DNA from: Desulfobacula sp.
Lineage (GTDB): Bacteria > Desulfobacterota > Desulfobacteria > Desulfobacterales > Desulfobacteraceae
NCBI RefSeq assembly: GCF_021107415.1
Contig: NZ_JAIOSW010000044.1
Span: 1-16,916, forward strand
DNA length: 16,916 bases
Direction of reading: 5' to 3'
This document shows, one piece after another, positions 1 through 8,065 of this stretch. The position numbers and the translations under genes are program-made. Position 1 is the stretch's first letter. The number at the start of each line of letters is the position of its first letter. The notes below the pieces were generated by a model that did not search any database, was not told where the DNA came from, and worked only from the letters and a program-made list of their open reading frames with translations.

Positions 1-890
1 GGCATGATCTGGCCATCCGTGCTTGAAGCGACCTCGATTGCTGCGGCCTTTTTAGCAGGGTAGCCGATTTTTTTCATCAAAGGTATGGTAAATGGGCCTG
101 TGGTAACAATATTGGCAATACTTGAACCTGAAATAAGCCCGGTGGCACCGCTGGCCACAACAGCTGCCTTGGCAGCCCCTCCCTTGTATCTGCCAAGAAA
201 AGACAGAGCCAGGTCTGTAAAAAATCGTCCTGCTCCTGCTTTATCCAACAGGGCACCTAAGAGCACAAAAAGATATACGATTGATGAAGATACACCAAGG
301 GGAATACCATAAATACCTTCTGTGGAAAGGGTTATATTGCTTAGATATTTTGTCAGTGAAACCCCTTTGAATGCCATAAAATCAGGCATATGCGGTCCTA
401 GAAAAGCATACCCTGTAAAAACGATGGCAATGATAGGCAAGGCAGGCCCGATGATTCTTCGGGCAGCCTCAAGGAGCAGTATAACGAGCACAACACCGAA
501 AACCAAATCCCTTAAAAGAGGCATCCCCAGCCGCATGCCGATTCCTTCATAATCAAAGGCAAGATAGAGTGCTGCAAGAGAAGCCGTAACGGCTAAGATA
601 TAATCTATGACAGGTATATGGGTTGTGGCAGATAAAAATGATAATTTTTTCAGAGGTATTTTAATGCAGGGGCTTGTGAGGAATAGAAGTGAGATTGCAA
701 ATGCAAGGTGGATTGCCCTTTCGTAGGTGCTGTTCAGGATGAAAAAACCAGCAAGGGAAAGCTGAAACAGAGCCCATGATACGGCGATAGCAGTAATTAA
801 CCCAAGCTCAAATTTTCCCAGTGTCCTGGTTTCACCCACTTCTTTTTTCAGGATATCCTGAGCCGATAGTTTTGCTTTAAGCCCCAACAT
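1..890 (-). CDS. TRAP transporter fused permease (4TM/12TM), 3' part missing
   Basis: Integral membrane permease of a tripartite ATP-independent periplasmic transporter in which the small (DctQ-like) and large (DctM-like) subunits are fused. It would import an organic acid or similar substrate using an ion gradient. I translated about 296 codons from the ATG at 888-890; the gene leaves the window at base 1. Hydrophobic segments occur throughout, and near the window edge the text GSSIANIVTTGPFTIPL followed by VASSTDGQIMP matches the signature loop of the fused TRAP family. An AGGAG at 902-906 lies 11 nt upstream of the ATG, which supports this start. Members of this family normally pair with a TAXI-type binding protein. 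None lies upstream here, where a radical SAM gene sits 165 nt away, so a partner could only be downstream beyond the edge. Substrate unknown. Confidence 0.9.
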   Translation of the reverse strand, partial: MLGLKAKLSAQDILKKEVGETRTLGKFELGLITAIAVSWALFQLSLAGFFILNSTYERAIHLAFAISLLFLTSPCIKIPLKKLSFLSATTHIPVIDYILAVTASLAALYLAFDYEGIGMRLGMPLLRDLVFGVVLVILLLEAARRIIGPALPIIAIVFTGYAFLGPHMPDFMAFKGVSLTKYLSNITLSTEGIYGIPLGVSSSIVYLFVLLGALLDKAGAGRFFTDLALSFLGRYKGGAAKAAVVASGATGLISGSSIANIVTTGPFTIPLMKKIGYPAKKAAAIEVASSTDGQIM

Positions 891-1055
891 ACAAATATAC
901 ACTCCTTTTTTTAATTAAAAAAAAGTAATGATCAAACAAACAAGTATGTTTTTATTAAGATTCTAATTATCTACCTTACAATAGATAGATCAGTAATTTC
1001 AATAACAAATCCAACAAGTACTCAAATTTTTAGATTAATATCTGAATCAAACGTT
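891..1055. other. Intergenic gap, AT-rich leader of the TRAP gene
   Basis: This 165-base gap between two minus-strand genes is very AT-rich. Apart from the Shine-Dalgarno for the TRAP permease (902-906) I see no convincing promoter, terminator or small gene in it. A weak TTGTAA, 17 nt, TTAATA arrangement can be drawn on the minus strand but matches the consensus poorly. Confidence 0.4.
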
Positions 1056-2399
1056 TCATAGCCGCTGGATCAGATATAAAAACGTGGGAAACCGGCTTAA
1101 GGACTTCAACTTATAAAAATCATAGAGCACTTGCCGGGAGGGGCTGCCGAATTTCAATGGAGACAGGTAGATACATCCTTTGGGTTTTGTTTTGTTGACG
1201 CTTTCCCTGACCAGGGTCATTAATGCCGTATAGTGGGCATTAGAAAGCGTTTCATCCATGACAAAATTGCAGGAGATTTCTATATTGGAGGCTGTATTGT
1301 TTATGGCCTGTATTTTTTTAAATGCATGGGCCACTTTTTTTGGGGTCAGCGGTTTGCCAAGAAGGTCCAAGGTTGCCTGGTCATATGATTCAAGTCCGAT
1401 ATTAATAAAGGTTTGAAAGGGAAGGCGATTGAGCGTTTCAAAAAGGATCTTGTCTGCATTTAAAAAAGAGTCAACACTACCAAATATAAAAAGGAAACTC
1501 TTTTTCATAACCGATGATTGAAACTCAAATGCATCATAGGCATGCTGCACTGTATCCAGGATCAGTTCACAAGGAGCATTTAATGCATCATGCTCCCCTA
1601 AAAACAAGGCATTGAAATTGACAAGGTCCTTATCATACAATTGTTTGAGGTGTTTGATCTGGTTGTTAATATTATGGTTTGATCGAATAGAGAATTTTTT
1701 TTTGTTTTTCACTTTGCAAAATCGGCATTTATACAGGCACCCGTCAGAAATATTTAGGGGGATAATATTATAGTCAACATGCCGGGCATCGGGCGGCATC
1801 ACTGTCACCCTTGATCCGGATATGTCAAAAAGCTTTTGGGCTTTTTTGTGCAATCCTTTAGGTGTTTGCTGTTTTATGGCCCAAATCCATCGAGAAATCG
1901 GGTCTGGTAAACCCGTGTCCGGCAATTGCGCTATAATTTGATGCCAGTTTTTGACAATAATATCTATTTCATTCTCTTTAAAGGGTTTGCCCCCGAGCAA
2001 AGAATTTGTCGGATACATCAGATTGGGCAGATAATATTCGCCCAGAGCTTCATACACGCCTGAGTATCCACCGGTGGAATAATAGATCCAGTCATTTCCC
2101 ATGGTTCGCTTAAGCCATTCAGACGGATGTATCCAAGCTTTTTTTTTTGATTTTGCATGTCTGAGTTCATGATTGAGATTGAATTCAAAAATATGATTTT
2201 TGGTTTCAAGTCTTGAAAAAAGACCGTATTTTACGGGGTAACTGACCTTTATATATTCATTGTTCCCATGGCAGTTCAACTCAATTGAAAGATCCCGATT
2301 TTTAAAGATCCGGGTTTTATGATTTTTTATTTTCAAAGTATCAATAGTTTCCATTATTTTTATGCTCTGTTGTTTACAATTGAATTCATCATTTGGCAA
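1056..2399 (-). CDS. Radical SAM protein with unassigned N-terminal half
   Basis: A 447-residue protein. Residues 214-228 contain the cluster-binding motif C221-x3-C225-x2-C228 inside ISDGCLYKCRFC, which would hold a 4Fe-4S cluster and cleave S-adenosylmethionine. Further on, FINIGLESYDQATLDLLGKP is the strand and helix pattern typical of Elp3/MiaB-type radical SAM barrels. The first roughly 210 residues match no domain I recognise; they carry a Trp/Tyr-rich stretch (AWIHPSEWLKRTMGNDWIYY) at about 88-107. No second Cys cluster of the SPASM kind is visible at the C terminus. Start choice is uncertain: neither the ATG at 2399 nor the in-frame ATG at 2354 (METIDTLKIK) has a strong ribosome site. 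It is transcribed away from the RNase J operon. The reaction catalysed cannot be deduced. Confidence 0.85.
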   Translation of the reverse strand: MPNDEFNCKQQSIKIMETIDTLKIKNHKTRIFKNRDLSIELNCHGNNEYIKVSYPVKYGLFSRLETKNHIFEFNLNHELRHAKSKKKAWIHPSEWLKRTMGNDWIYYSTGGYSGVYEALGEYYLPNLMYPTNSLLGGKPFKENEIDIIVKNWHQIIAQLPDTGLPDPISRWIWAIKQQTPKGLHKKAQKLFDISGSRVTVMPPDARHVDYNIIPLNISDGCLYKCRFCKVKNKKKFSIRSNHNINNQIKHLKQLYDKDLVNFNALFLGEHDALNAPCELILDTVQHAYDAFEFQSSVMKKSFLFIFGSVDSFLNADKILFETLNRLPFQTFINIGLESYDQATLDLLGKPLTPKKVAHAFKKIQAINNTASNIEISCNFVMDETLSNAHYTALMTLVRESVNKTKPKGCIYLSPLKFGSPSRQVLYDFYKLKSLSRFPTFLYLIQRL

Positions 2400-2441
2400 T
2401 GTTTTCTTAAAAAAAATTGCAGTGCCTGTCTCTCAAATCAG

Positions 2442-2456
2442 ATTAAAGGCTTTAAT
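2442..2456. promoter_or_regulatory. 15-bp palindrome in divergent intergenic region
   Basis: ATTAAAG, one base, CTTTAAT: perfect 7-bp arms in the region between the divergently read radical SAM gene and the RNase J operon. It could be an operator acting on either side, but it is AT-rich and could be chance. A second, looser inverted pair (TTGATC at 2514-2519 and GATCAA at 2532-2537) lies nearby. Confidence 0.3.
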
Positions 2457-2580
2457 GTAATAATAGATGTTTTTTTGATTTTGTAGTATCATGCTATTGA
2501 TTCTTTCCTCTTTTTGATCCCCTTTATTTATGATCAATACCCTTGCATATCGCAACAGATGTGTGCTAATTAGGTTCGGT

Positions 2581-2913
2581 ATGAAACAGTATCTAATAGA
2601 TGGGTTGCGGCTTAAGGATTATGTAAAATTAAAAGCTTATCTGGATAAATATTTGAAATCCTCGCCCCTTGGCGGGATTTACTGGCTTGAACTGGACAGG
2701 CAATTGTTGACACCCATTCAAAAAGAGCATGAAGAGTGCCATCCCCATGTCTTTGCATTGATGCTGGAAGAAACTTACCTGTCTTGTGAATTTCTTGTAA
2801 GAATTAAAAAAAATATAAAATGCGATTGCATGGATTATGCAACAAGGGAACAACGTGACTGGCTCATTGATCAGGCAGATGCGATTCTTGAAAAACTTGA
2901 CATTCGCATTTAA
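2581..2913 (+). CDS. Small conserved-type Cys/His-rich protein upstream of RNase J
   Basis: A 110-residue protein of unknown function. I start it at the ATG at 2581 (MKQYLIDGLRLKDY) rather than the in-frame ATG at 2530, because the extra 17 residues do not look like conserved protein and 2530 has no ribosome site, whereas AGG at 2572-2574 precedes 2581 by 6 nt. Notable residues are H50, C53, H54 and H56 in KEHEECHPH, C69, and C81/C83 in a CDC motif: a set able to bind a metal ion, though that is inference. There is no signal peptide or membrane segment, so it is probably cytoplasmic. The stop is 20 nt before the RNase J start, so the two are very likely co-transcribed. From memory, similar short proteins occur in other deltaproteobacteria; I cannot name a function. 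Confidence 0.8.
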   Translation: MKQYLIDGLRLKDYVKLKAYLDKYLKSSPLGGIYWLELDRQLLTPIQKEHEECHPHVFALMLEETYLSCEFLVRIKKNIKCDCMDYATREQRDWLIDQADAILEKLDIRI

Positions 2914-2933
2914 TCATACTCTAGGAAATCCAA

Positions 2934-4583
2934 ATGCTTAAAATTATTCCCCTTGGCGGGCTTGGCGAAATCGGTCTTAATATGATGGTGGTTGAATATG
3001 ATGATGTCATATTCATTATTGATGCAGGGCTTATGTTCCCTGAAGACTATATGCTGGGTGTGGATATCGTGATCCCGGCCATGGATTATATCAGGGAAAA
3101 TCGTGACAAAGTTCAGGGCATCATCATTACCCACGCCCATGAGGATCACATCGGGGCTTTGCCTTACCTGTTAAAAGAAATCAGACTTCCTGTATATGGT
3201 ACGGCCTTTACCTTGAGGATTGTCAGAAATAAGCTCATTGAGTTTGATCTCAATAAATATATTGATTTAAATCTTGTCAATCCAGGGGAAACCCTTTCAA
3301 TAGATCCCTTTGAAATAGAATTTATTCGCGTCTGCCACAGCACAGTTGATGGTGTCGGGCTTGCCATAAAAACCCCTGAAGGTGTGATTATTCATACCGG
3401 TGATTTCAGAATCAGTCATGATGCTGATAAGATGAAGAGCACAGATATCTCAAGTTTTGCAAAATTTGGTGAAAAAGGGGTTCTGGCACTGTTTTCGGAC
3501 TCCACAAATGTTGAAGTTGAAGGCTATACAATGTCTGAGCAGAAAGTAGCAAAAAATCTTGAAAAATTGATTGCTGCCGCAACCGGCAGGGTGATTGTTG
3601 TTCTCTTTGCCTCAAATGTGTTCAGGATACAGCAGGTGGTTGATATAGCCGTCCGCAGTCATCGTAAGGTCATTTTTAATGGCCGGAGTATGGAGCAAAT
3701 TGTTGCAGTGGCCACTGAACTTGGGCACATCCAGTGTCCTCCTCATACCATTCTGGATATAAAACAGATCGGTAAATTCAGGGACGATGAAGTTGTTGTT
3801 ATCACTACGGGCAGCCAGGGGGAACCAATGTCGGCCCTGGTAAGGATGGCCTCGGGTATACATAAGCATATTAAGATTAAAAAGGGTGACAGTGTGATCC
3901 TGTCATCCAAAGATATCCCGGGGAATGAAAAAGCCATTGCCAACATGATCAACAAGCTGTACCGGAGAGGTGCGGACGTGGTGTATTCAAAAATTGCACA
4001 GATCCATACCTCGGGCCATGCCCATCAGGAAGAGCTGAAATTGATGCTGCGTTTGACCAAACCAGAATATTTCATTCCTATTCACGGAGAATACCGTCAT
4101 CTGGTGGTCCATGCCAGACTCGCTGAAAAGCTGGGTATGCCAAGAGAAAATGTCATGGTAGCCGAAGATGGAAAGGTCATTGCCTTTGATAAGGATGGCG
4201 GCAGAATAGAGGGCCGTGTTCGTACCGGTAGAATCCTTGTGGACGGTAAAGGTATCGGTGATGTGGGAAGAAGCGTTTTAAAGGAGAGGCGGGAACTTTC
4301 CGAAGGCGGGCTGGTTGTTGTCACCATGGTCATTGATGAGGAGACAGGCGTTGTCCTTTACGGCCCTGAATTGATTTCAAAAGGGTTTGTTTTTGATTCA
4401 TCTACAGGATACCTGGTTGATGATGCCCAGTGTGTTATTCTTGAAATTGTGGAAGAGATAGAGTCGGGCATTGAATCCCGGGTTGAACTGATAAGAAAAA
4501 AACTGCAAAAAGCCCTGAAACAATATTTTGCGTTTACCATAGGCCGCAGGCCCTTAATTGTACCGGTAATTATTGAAGTATGA
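2934..4583 (+). CDS. rnj: Ribonuclease J
   Basis: A 549-residue metallo-beta-lactamase/beta-CASP nuclease that degrades and matures RNA, usually with both 5'-3' exonuclease and endonuclease activity, in the cytoplasm. Visible signatures, in order: H67-x-H69-x-D71-H72 (HAHEDH), H135, H154-TG-D157, the SDSTN motif at 188-192, the beta-CASP GSQGEPMSAL at 293-302, HTSGHAHQEEL at 358-368 and IPIHGEYRHL at 381-390. All metal ligands are present, so it should be active. Length is normal for the family (about 550). AGGA near 2922 gives a good ribosome site for the ATG at 2934. Its last bases form an ATGA overlap with ftsK, implying translational coupling. The C-terminal domain is present. Confidence 0.96.
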   Translation: MLKIIPLGGLGEIGLNMMVVEYDDVIFIIDAGLMFPEDYMLGVDIVIPAMDYIRENRDKVQGIIITHAHEDHIGALPYLLKEIRLPVYGTAFTLRIVRNKLIEFDLNKYIDLNLVNPGETLSIDPFEIEFIRVCHSTVDGVGLAIKTPEGVIIHTGDFRISHDADKMKSTDISSFAKFGEKGVLALFSDSTNVEVEGYTMSEQKVAKNLEKLIAAATGRVIVVLFASNVFRIQQVVDIAVRSHRKVIFNGRSMEQIVAVATELGHIQCPPHTILDIKQIGKFRDDEVVVITTGSQGEPMSALVRMASGIHKHIKIKKGDSVILSSKDIPGNEKAIANMINKLYRRGADVVYSKIAQIHTSGHAHQEELKLMLRLTKPEYFIPIHGEYRHLVVHARLAEKLGMPRENVMVAEDGKVIAFDKDGGRIEGRVRTGRILVDGKGIGDVGRSVLKERRELSEGGLVVVTMVIDEETGVVLYGPELISKGFVFDSSTGYLVDDAQCVILEIVEEIESGIESRVELIRKKLQKALKQYFAFTIGRRPLIVPVIIEV

Positions 4584-6847
4584 AAAAAGAACTTTATGGC
4601 ATTCTGTTTTTTTTCCTCATCGTCTTAACCGCGGTCAGCCTTTTTTCCTATCATATTTCAGATCCCTGTGCGGGGAACGAGTTTTTTACCATTCCGGATA
4701 ATATTCACAACGCCTTCGGGCTTTTAGGCGCCCATGTTGCCGGTTTTTTTATTTTCCTGTTCGGGTTAGGGGCATTTTGGATTCCGGTTATCTTAGGGTT
4801 TATCAGTGTCTGGTTATTAAAGGGAAGATCGTTAAAAATAATTTGGCTGACACTGCTGGGCGGTTTGTTTTTAATGATTTGCACCGGCGGTATGCTCTTT
4901 CTTTTTAAAGACGACTATCCGGTTTTGGGTACAATTATTTCATCCGGCGGTATTATTGGCATCACGTTCACTTCATTTTTATTAAAATATACCAATATCA
5001 CCGGCTGTATCATCATCCTCACGTTTTTTCTGATCATTGGTTTTATCCTTGCCACAGGGATATCCATCATTTCTATGGGGCTGTTTTTAAGGCAGAAAAT
5101 TATGGATCTTTTGAAAATCATGAGAGAAGATTTTCAGGAGTTTATTGATTTTTTTAAAGAACAATACAGTAAATGGCAGGAAAAAAGAGAGCAGGCCAAA
5201 AAGCAAATTGATATCACCCCTGTATCGGTTAAGGAAGATGCCATCATTAAACTTCCTGAAAAGATTCTCCAAAGAGAAGAATTGCCGGAACCTGAAAATA
5301 TTTTTGAACCGATCATAAAGGAATTGGAGGAAGACGATTCAGACTTTAAACCGGATGTGGAATTTATGGATATTCGGGAAAAAGTTGAATTTAATCTACC
5401 GCTGATTTCATTTTTAGATGAGAAACAGAAGATTGAAAAAAATATTGATACAGACCTGCTGAAAGAGAAAGCTAAAATTCTGGAAAATAAACTCAATGAC
5501 TTTAACGTGTTCGGAGAGGTGGTTGAAATATTACCGGGGCCGGTGATTACAACCTTTGAATATAAACCGGCATCCGGAATCAAGATCAGTAAAATCGCCG
5601 GTTTGTCCAATGATCTGGCCCTGGCCTTGAGTGCCATAAGCATTAGAATCGTCGCACCCATTCCGGGCCGGGATGTGGTGGGGATTGAGATTCCCAACGA
5701 AGAAAGGGAAAACGTTAATTTAAGGGAGTTGGTGGCCTCAAAAGATTTTATAGAGTCTGCCTCTTTATTAACTTTGGGATTGGGAAAAGACCTTCTGGGA
5801 AGGCCCATGGTGACAAAAATGGATTCCATGCCCCATCTGTTGATCGCCGGTGCCACAGGAACAGGCAAGAGTGTGGGGTTAAACACAATGATTATCAGTC
5901 TGTTGTACAAAGGCACACCCGAGGATATTAAAATGATCATGATTGATCCCAAAAGGATTGAGCTTTCCGTGTATAATGATATTCCCCATTTAATTTCCCC
6001 TGTGGTGACCGATATGAAAAAGGCAACCAACGCCCTTTTCTGGGCGGTAAGAGAGATGGAACGCCGGTATGAACTCTTAGAACAGACAGGATTTAGAAAT
6101 ATTGTCCAGTATAACAATATGGTGGCAGCGAAAAACAAGGCAAAGAGTAAAGACTCATATGAATCGGATGAGGCCGACGAAGAGCAGTTGGAAAAACTTC
6201 CCTATATTGTTGTGATCGTGGATGAGCTGGCAGATCTTATGATGGTGGCCTCAAAAGATGTGGAATTTGCATTGACAAGACTTGCCCAGATGGCGAGGGC
6301 TGCCGGAATTCATTTGATCATCGCCACCCAGAGACCTTCTGTTGACGTGCTCACAGGCAGTATTAAAGCCAATTTTCCCACCCGGATTTCATTTCAGGTG
6401 TCTTCCAAGGTGGATGCCAGAACGATTTTTGACGGCGGGGGCCCTGAGAGCCTTCTGGGAAACGGTGATATGCTCTTCTGTCCACCCGGGACAGGAAAAC
6501 TTGTCAGAATTCAGTGTGCCTATATTTCTGAAAAAGAGATTGCCCGGGTTACGAAATTTTTAAAAGATCAGAAAGAACCGGATTATATTGAAGAGATTAC
6601 AATCGGTAATAGTGATGATGAGGGCGAAGAGTCTGATGAGTCTGACTATGATGAAAAATATGATGAGGCCGTAAGCCTGGTGACCAAGACGAGACAGGCA
6701 TCTATCTCTTTTGTACAGCGTCGTCTTCGCATTGGTTATAATCGGGCGGCACGGCTGGTTGAAATGATGGAACACGAGGGGATTGTCGGTCCCCAGATCG
6801 GTTCCAAACCCCGAGAAGTACTTGTCAGAAGTTATGATGAAGATTGA
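4580..6847 (+). CDS. ftsK: DNA translocase FtsK (SpoIIIE/FtsK family)
   Basis: A 755-residue septum-anchored motor that pumps the chromosome termini apart at division and activates XerCD recombination at dif. The N terminus (about 7-170) carries four to five hydrophobic membrane segments. A short charged linker follows (about 175-290), so this is the compact form, not the long-linker E. coli form. The motor domain has Walker A GATGTGKS at 424-431, Walker B VVIVDEL at 544-550 and the IATQRPSVDVLTG motif at 581-593. An acidic spacer at 678-693 leads to a winged-helix gamma domain (about 694-750, ISFVQRRLRIGYNRAARLVEMME) that reads KOPS-type sequences. The loop DARTIFDGGGPESLLGNGD at 612-630 differs slightly from the usual family wording (GAE-type). 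It starts inside the rnj stop codon and overlaps the next gene by 14 nt. Confidence 0.96.
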   Translation: MKKELYGILFFFLIVLTAVSLFSYHISDPCAGNEFFTIPDNIHNAFGLLGAHVAGFFIFLFGLGAFWIPVILGFISVWLLKGRSLKIIWLTLLGGLFLMICTGGMLFLFKDDYPVLGTIISSGGIIGITFTSFLLKYTNITGCIIILTFFLIIGFILATGISIISMGLFLRQKIMDLLKIMREDFQEFIDFFKEQYSKWQEKREQAKKQIDITPVSVKEDAIIKLPEKILQREELPEPENIFEPIIKELEEDDSDFKPDVEFMDIREKVEFNLPLISFLDEKQKIEKNIDTDLLKEKAKILENKLNDFNVFGEVVEILPGPVITTFEYKPASGIKISKIAGLSNDLALALSAISIRIVAPIPGRDVVGIEIPNEERENVNLRELVASKDFIESASLLTLGLGKDLLGRPMVTKMDSMPHLLIAGATGTGKSVGLNTMIISLLYKGTPEDIKMIMIDPKRIELSVYNDIPHLISPVVTDMKKATNALFWAVREMERRYELLEQTGFRNIVQYNNMVAAKNKAKSKDSYESDEADEEQLEKLPYIVVIVDELADLMMVASKDVEFALTRLAQMARAAGIHLIIATQRPSVDVLTGSIKANFPTRISFQVSSKVDARTIFDGGGPESLLGNGDMLFCPPGTGKLVRIQCAYISEKEIARVTKFLKDQKEPDYIEEITIGNSDDEGEESDESDYDEKYDEAVSLVTKTRQASISFVQRRLRIGYNRAARLVEMMEHEGIVGPQIGSKPREVLVRSYDED

Positions 6848-7451
6848 TTTTGATGTATGGGACAGCATCAGGGGTTTTATGGATGATGATGAAGCCAAAA
6901 GGCTTTACAGTATTGCCCTTAATGCTGCAGCAAACGGCCCCATCCTTGAAATAGGAAGTTATTGTGGCAAATCCGCCTATATTATCGGATTTGCATGCAA
7001 AGAAAAAAATTCCATCCTGTTTTCCATTGATCATCATAAGGGATCGGAGGAGCAGCAGCCCCATGAGGAATATTTTGATCCGGATCTGTTTGATCCGAAA
7101 TTATCAAGAGTAAATACATTTCCTTTTTTTCAGGAAACAATTACCAGGACATTCCTTGAAAGTACGGTGGTACCCATTGTTGCAGCTTCAAACATTGCCG
7201 GTAAAATGTGGAAAACACCCATTTCAATGCTGTTTATAGATGGCGGACACTCCTTTGAGGCAGCTCGTAATGATTATCTGACCTGGGCCTGCCATATTAA
7301 ATCCAATGGATTTCTGGTAATCCATGATATTTTCAAGGATCCTGAAAAAGGAGGGCAGGCCCCCTGGCAGGTCTACAAAATCGCCCTCGAATCCGGAGAT
7401 TATGAAGAGCTTGAAATGACGAAAACATTAGGGGTTTTGAAAAGAAAATAA
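6834..7451 (+). CDS. Class I SAM-dependent methyltransferase (Methyltransf_24-like)
   Basis: A 205-residue protein with a Rossmann methyltransferase fold. Motif I is seen as PILEIGSYCGKS at residues 36-47, an acidic position follows in FSIDHH, and the MLFIDGGHSFEAARND segment (about 132-147) plus VIHDIF are hallmarks of the Methyltransf_24 group. Its substrate cannot be read from sequence; relatives act on small molecules, sugars or lipids. I start it at the ATG at 6834 (a second ATG follows at 6837) because upstream codons read through the FtsK C terminus. This gives a 14-nt overlap with ftsK and implies coupling. The ribosome site is weak (GAAG in the ftsK tail). It is followed after 13 nt by the thioesterase gene. 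Confidence 0.85.
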   Translation: MMKIDFDVWDSIRGFMDDDEAKRLYSIALNAAANGPILEIGSYCGKSAYIIGFACKEKNSILFSIDHHKGSEEQQPHEEYFDPDLFDPKLSRVNTFPFFQETITRTFLESTVVPIVAASNIAGKMWKTPISMLFIDGGHSFEAARNDYLTWACHIKSNGFLVIHDIFKDPEKGGQAPWQVYKIALESGDYEELEMTKTLGVLKRK

Positions 7452-7464
7452 GGAATAAATTGCC

Positions 7465-7923
7465 ATGATAGAATCTGTTCTTGAAAAAATAAAAGAATAT
7501 TATCTTGAAATGCTCCCTTTTAACAAGGTTCTGGGTATTGATATTGATCTTTTGGACTATAAAACCGGTAATGCCGTCACAAGCTTTAATATGACAAAGG
7601 ATTTGATTGGAAATCCAACCATTGGAATCCTTCATGGAGGTGTGACAGCCTCTGTTATTGATTTAACCGGGGGACTATCAGCGCTATTATCCTGTGCAAA
7701 ATTTCATGAAGGCAAATCCCTTGATGTCATCGGAAAAAAATTAGCATCCTCTGCCACCATAGATATGCGCGTAGATTATTTACGGCCGGGTAAAGGCCAC
7801 TCATTCCAATGCAAAAGCAGGATCATTCGAGCGGGTTCCAGAATTGTAGTTACCAAAATAGATCTCTATAACGAAAAAGAAATCCGGATTGCCACAGGTA
7901 CCGCAACTTATCTCATTGGTTGA
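7465..7923 (+). CDS. Hotdog-fold thioesterase, PaaI-like
   Basis: A 152-residue single-domain hotdog protein that probably hydrolyses acyl-CoA or a related thioester in the cytoplasm. The signature HGGVTASVIDLTGG at 57-70 contains the His-Gly-Gly loop and D66 in the position of the catalytic acid of PaaI-type enzymes. TIDMRVDYLRPGKG further on is the typical second half of the family. AAGGAAT just upstream gives a good ribosome site for the ATG at 7465. It is the last gene of the run that starts at 2581; only a weak 5-bp hairpin (TTCCT/AGGAA at about 7929-7944) follows, not a convincing terminator. The acyl substrate is unknown. Confidence 0.88.
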   Translation: MIESVLEKIKEYYLEMLPFNKVLGIDIDLLDYKTGNAVTSFNMTKDLIGNPTIGILHGGVTASVIDLTGGLSALLSCAKFHEGKSLDVIGKKLASSATIDMRVDYLRPGKGHSFQCKSRIIRAGSRIVVTKIDLYNEKEIRIATGTATYLIG

Positions 7924-7970
7924 GGTCTTCCTTTTATTAGGAAAAATAAATAATTTTTCATGTGTAGAGG

Positions 7971-7999
7971 TTGAAATAATTAATTTATTTGTGTATAAA
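7971..7999 (+). promoter_or_regulatory. Sigma70-type promoter for the HTH-receiver gene
   Basis: TTGAAA at 7971-7976 and TATAAA at 7994-7999 are separated by an ideal 17 nt, predicting a transcription start near 8006. This lies 67 bases before the ATG of the HTH-receiver gene and is the best promoter I see in the window together with the one at 14178. Confidence 0.6.
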
Positions 8000-8001
8000 T
8001 G

Positions 8002-8016
8002 TTGCATTTGATGCAA
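8002..8016. promoter_or_regulatory. Palindrome at predicted transcription start (candidate operator)
   Basis: TTGCAT, TTG, ATGCAA: perfect 6-bp arms with a 3-nt centre, starting 2 nt after the -10 box and covering the predicted start of transcription. That placement is what a repressor operator would have. The binding protein is unknown; autoregulation by the downstream HTH protein is possible. Confidence 0.45.
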
Positions 8017-8028
8017 ACGAATTAAATA

Positions 8029-8044
8029 ATTCGAGCTATTCGAG
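8029..8044. repeat. Direct repeat ATTCGAG x2 (9-bp period)
   Basis: ATTCGAG at 8029-8035 and again at 8038-8044, in the leader just before the HTH-receiver gene. Head-to-tail repeats about one helical turn apart are the kind of site bound by BldC-type winged-helix proteins (known for BldC of Streptomyces), and the next gene encodes a similar HTH. The link is inference. Confidence 0.4.
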
Positions 8045-8065
8045 GCAAACTATGGTAATGTTATC

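Noticed and set aside
85..552. Plus-strand open frames at the left edge
   Set aside because: They are antisense to the TRAP permease, whose minus-strand translation is a clear family match.
2530..2580. Earlier start for the small protein before RNase J
   Set aside because: The ATG at 2530 lacks a ribosome site, and the added residues look unlike a conserved N terminus; 2581 is preferred.
5134..6138. Long minus-strand open frame (334 codons) opposite ftsK
   Set aside because: It is Ser/Ile-rich with no domain sense, lies wholly within the well-supported FtsK gene and has no ribosome site. It is an antisense shadow.
7929..7944. TTCCT/AGGAA hairpin after the thioesterase gene as a terminator
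   Set aside because: Only five A-T-rich pairs and no adjacent T-run; too weak to call.
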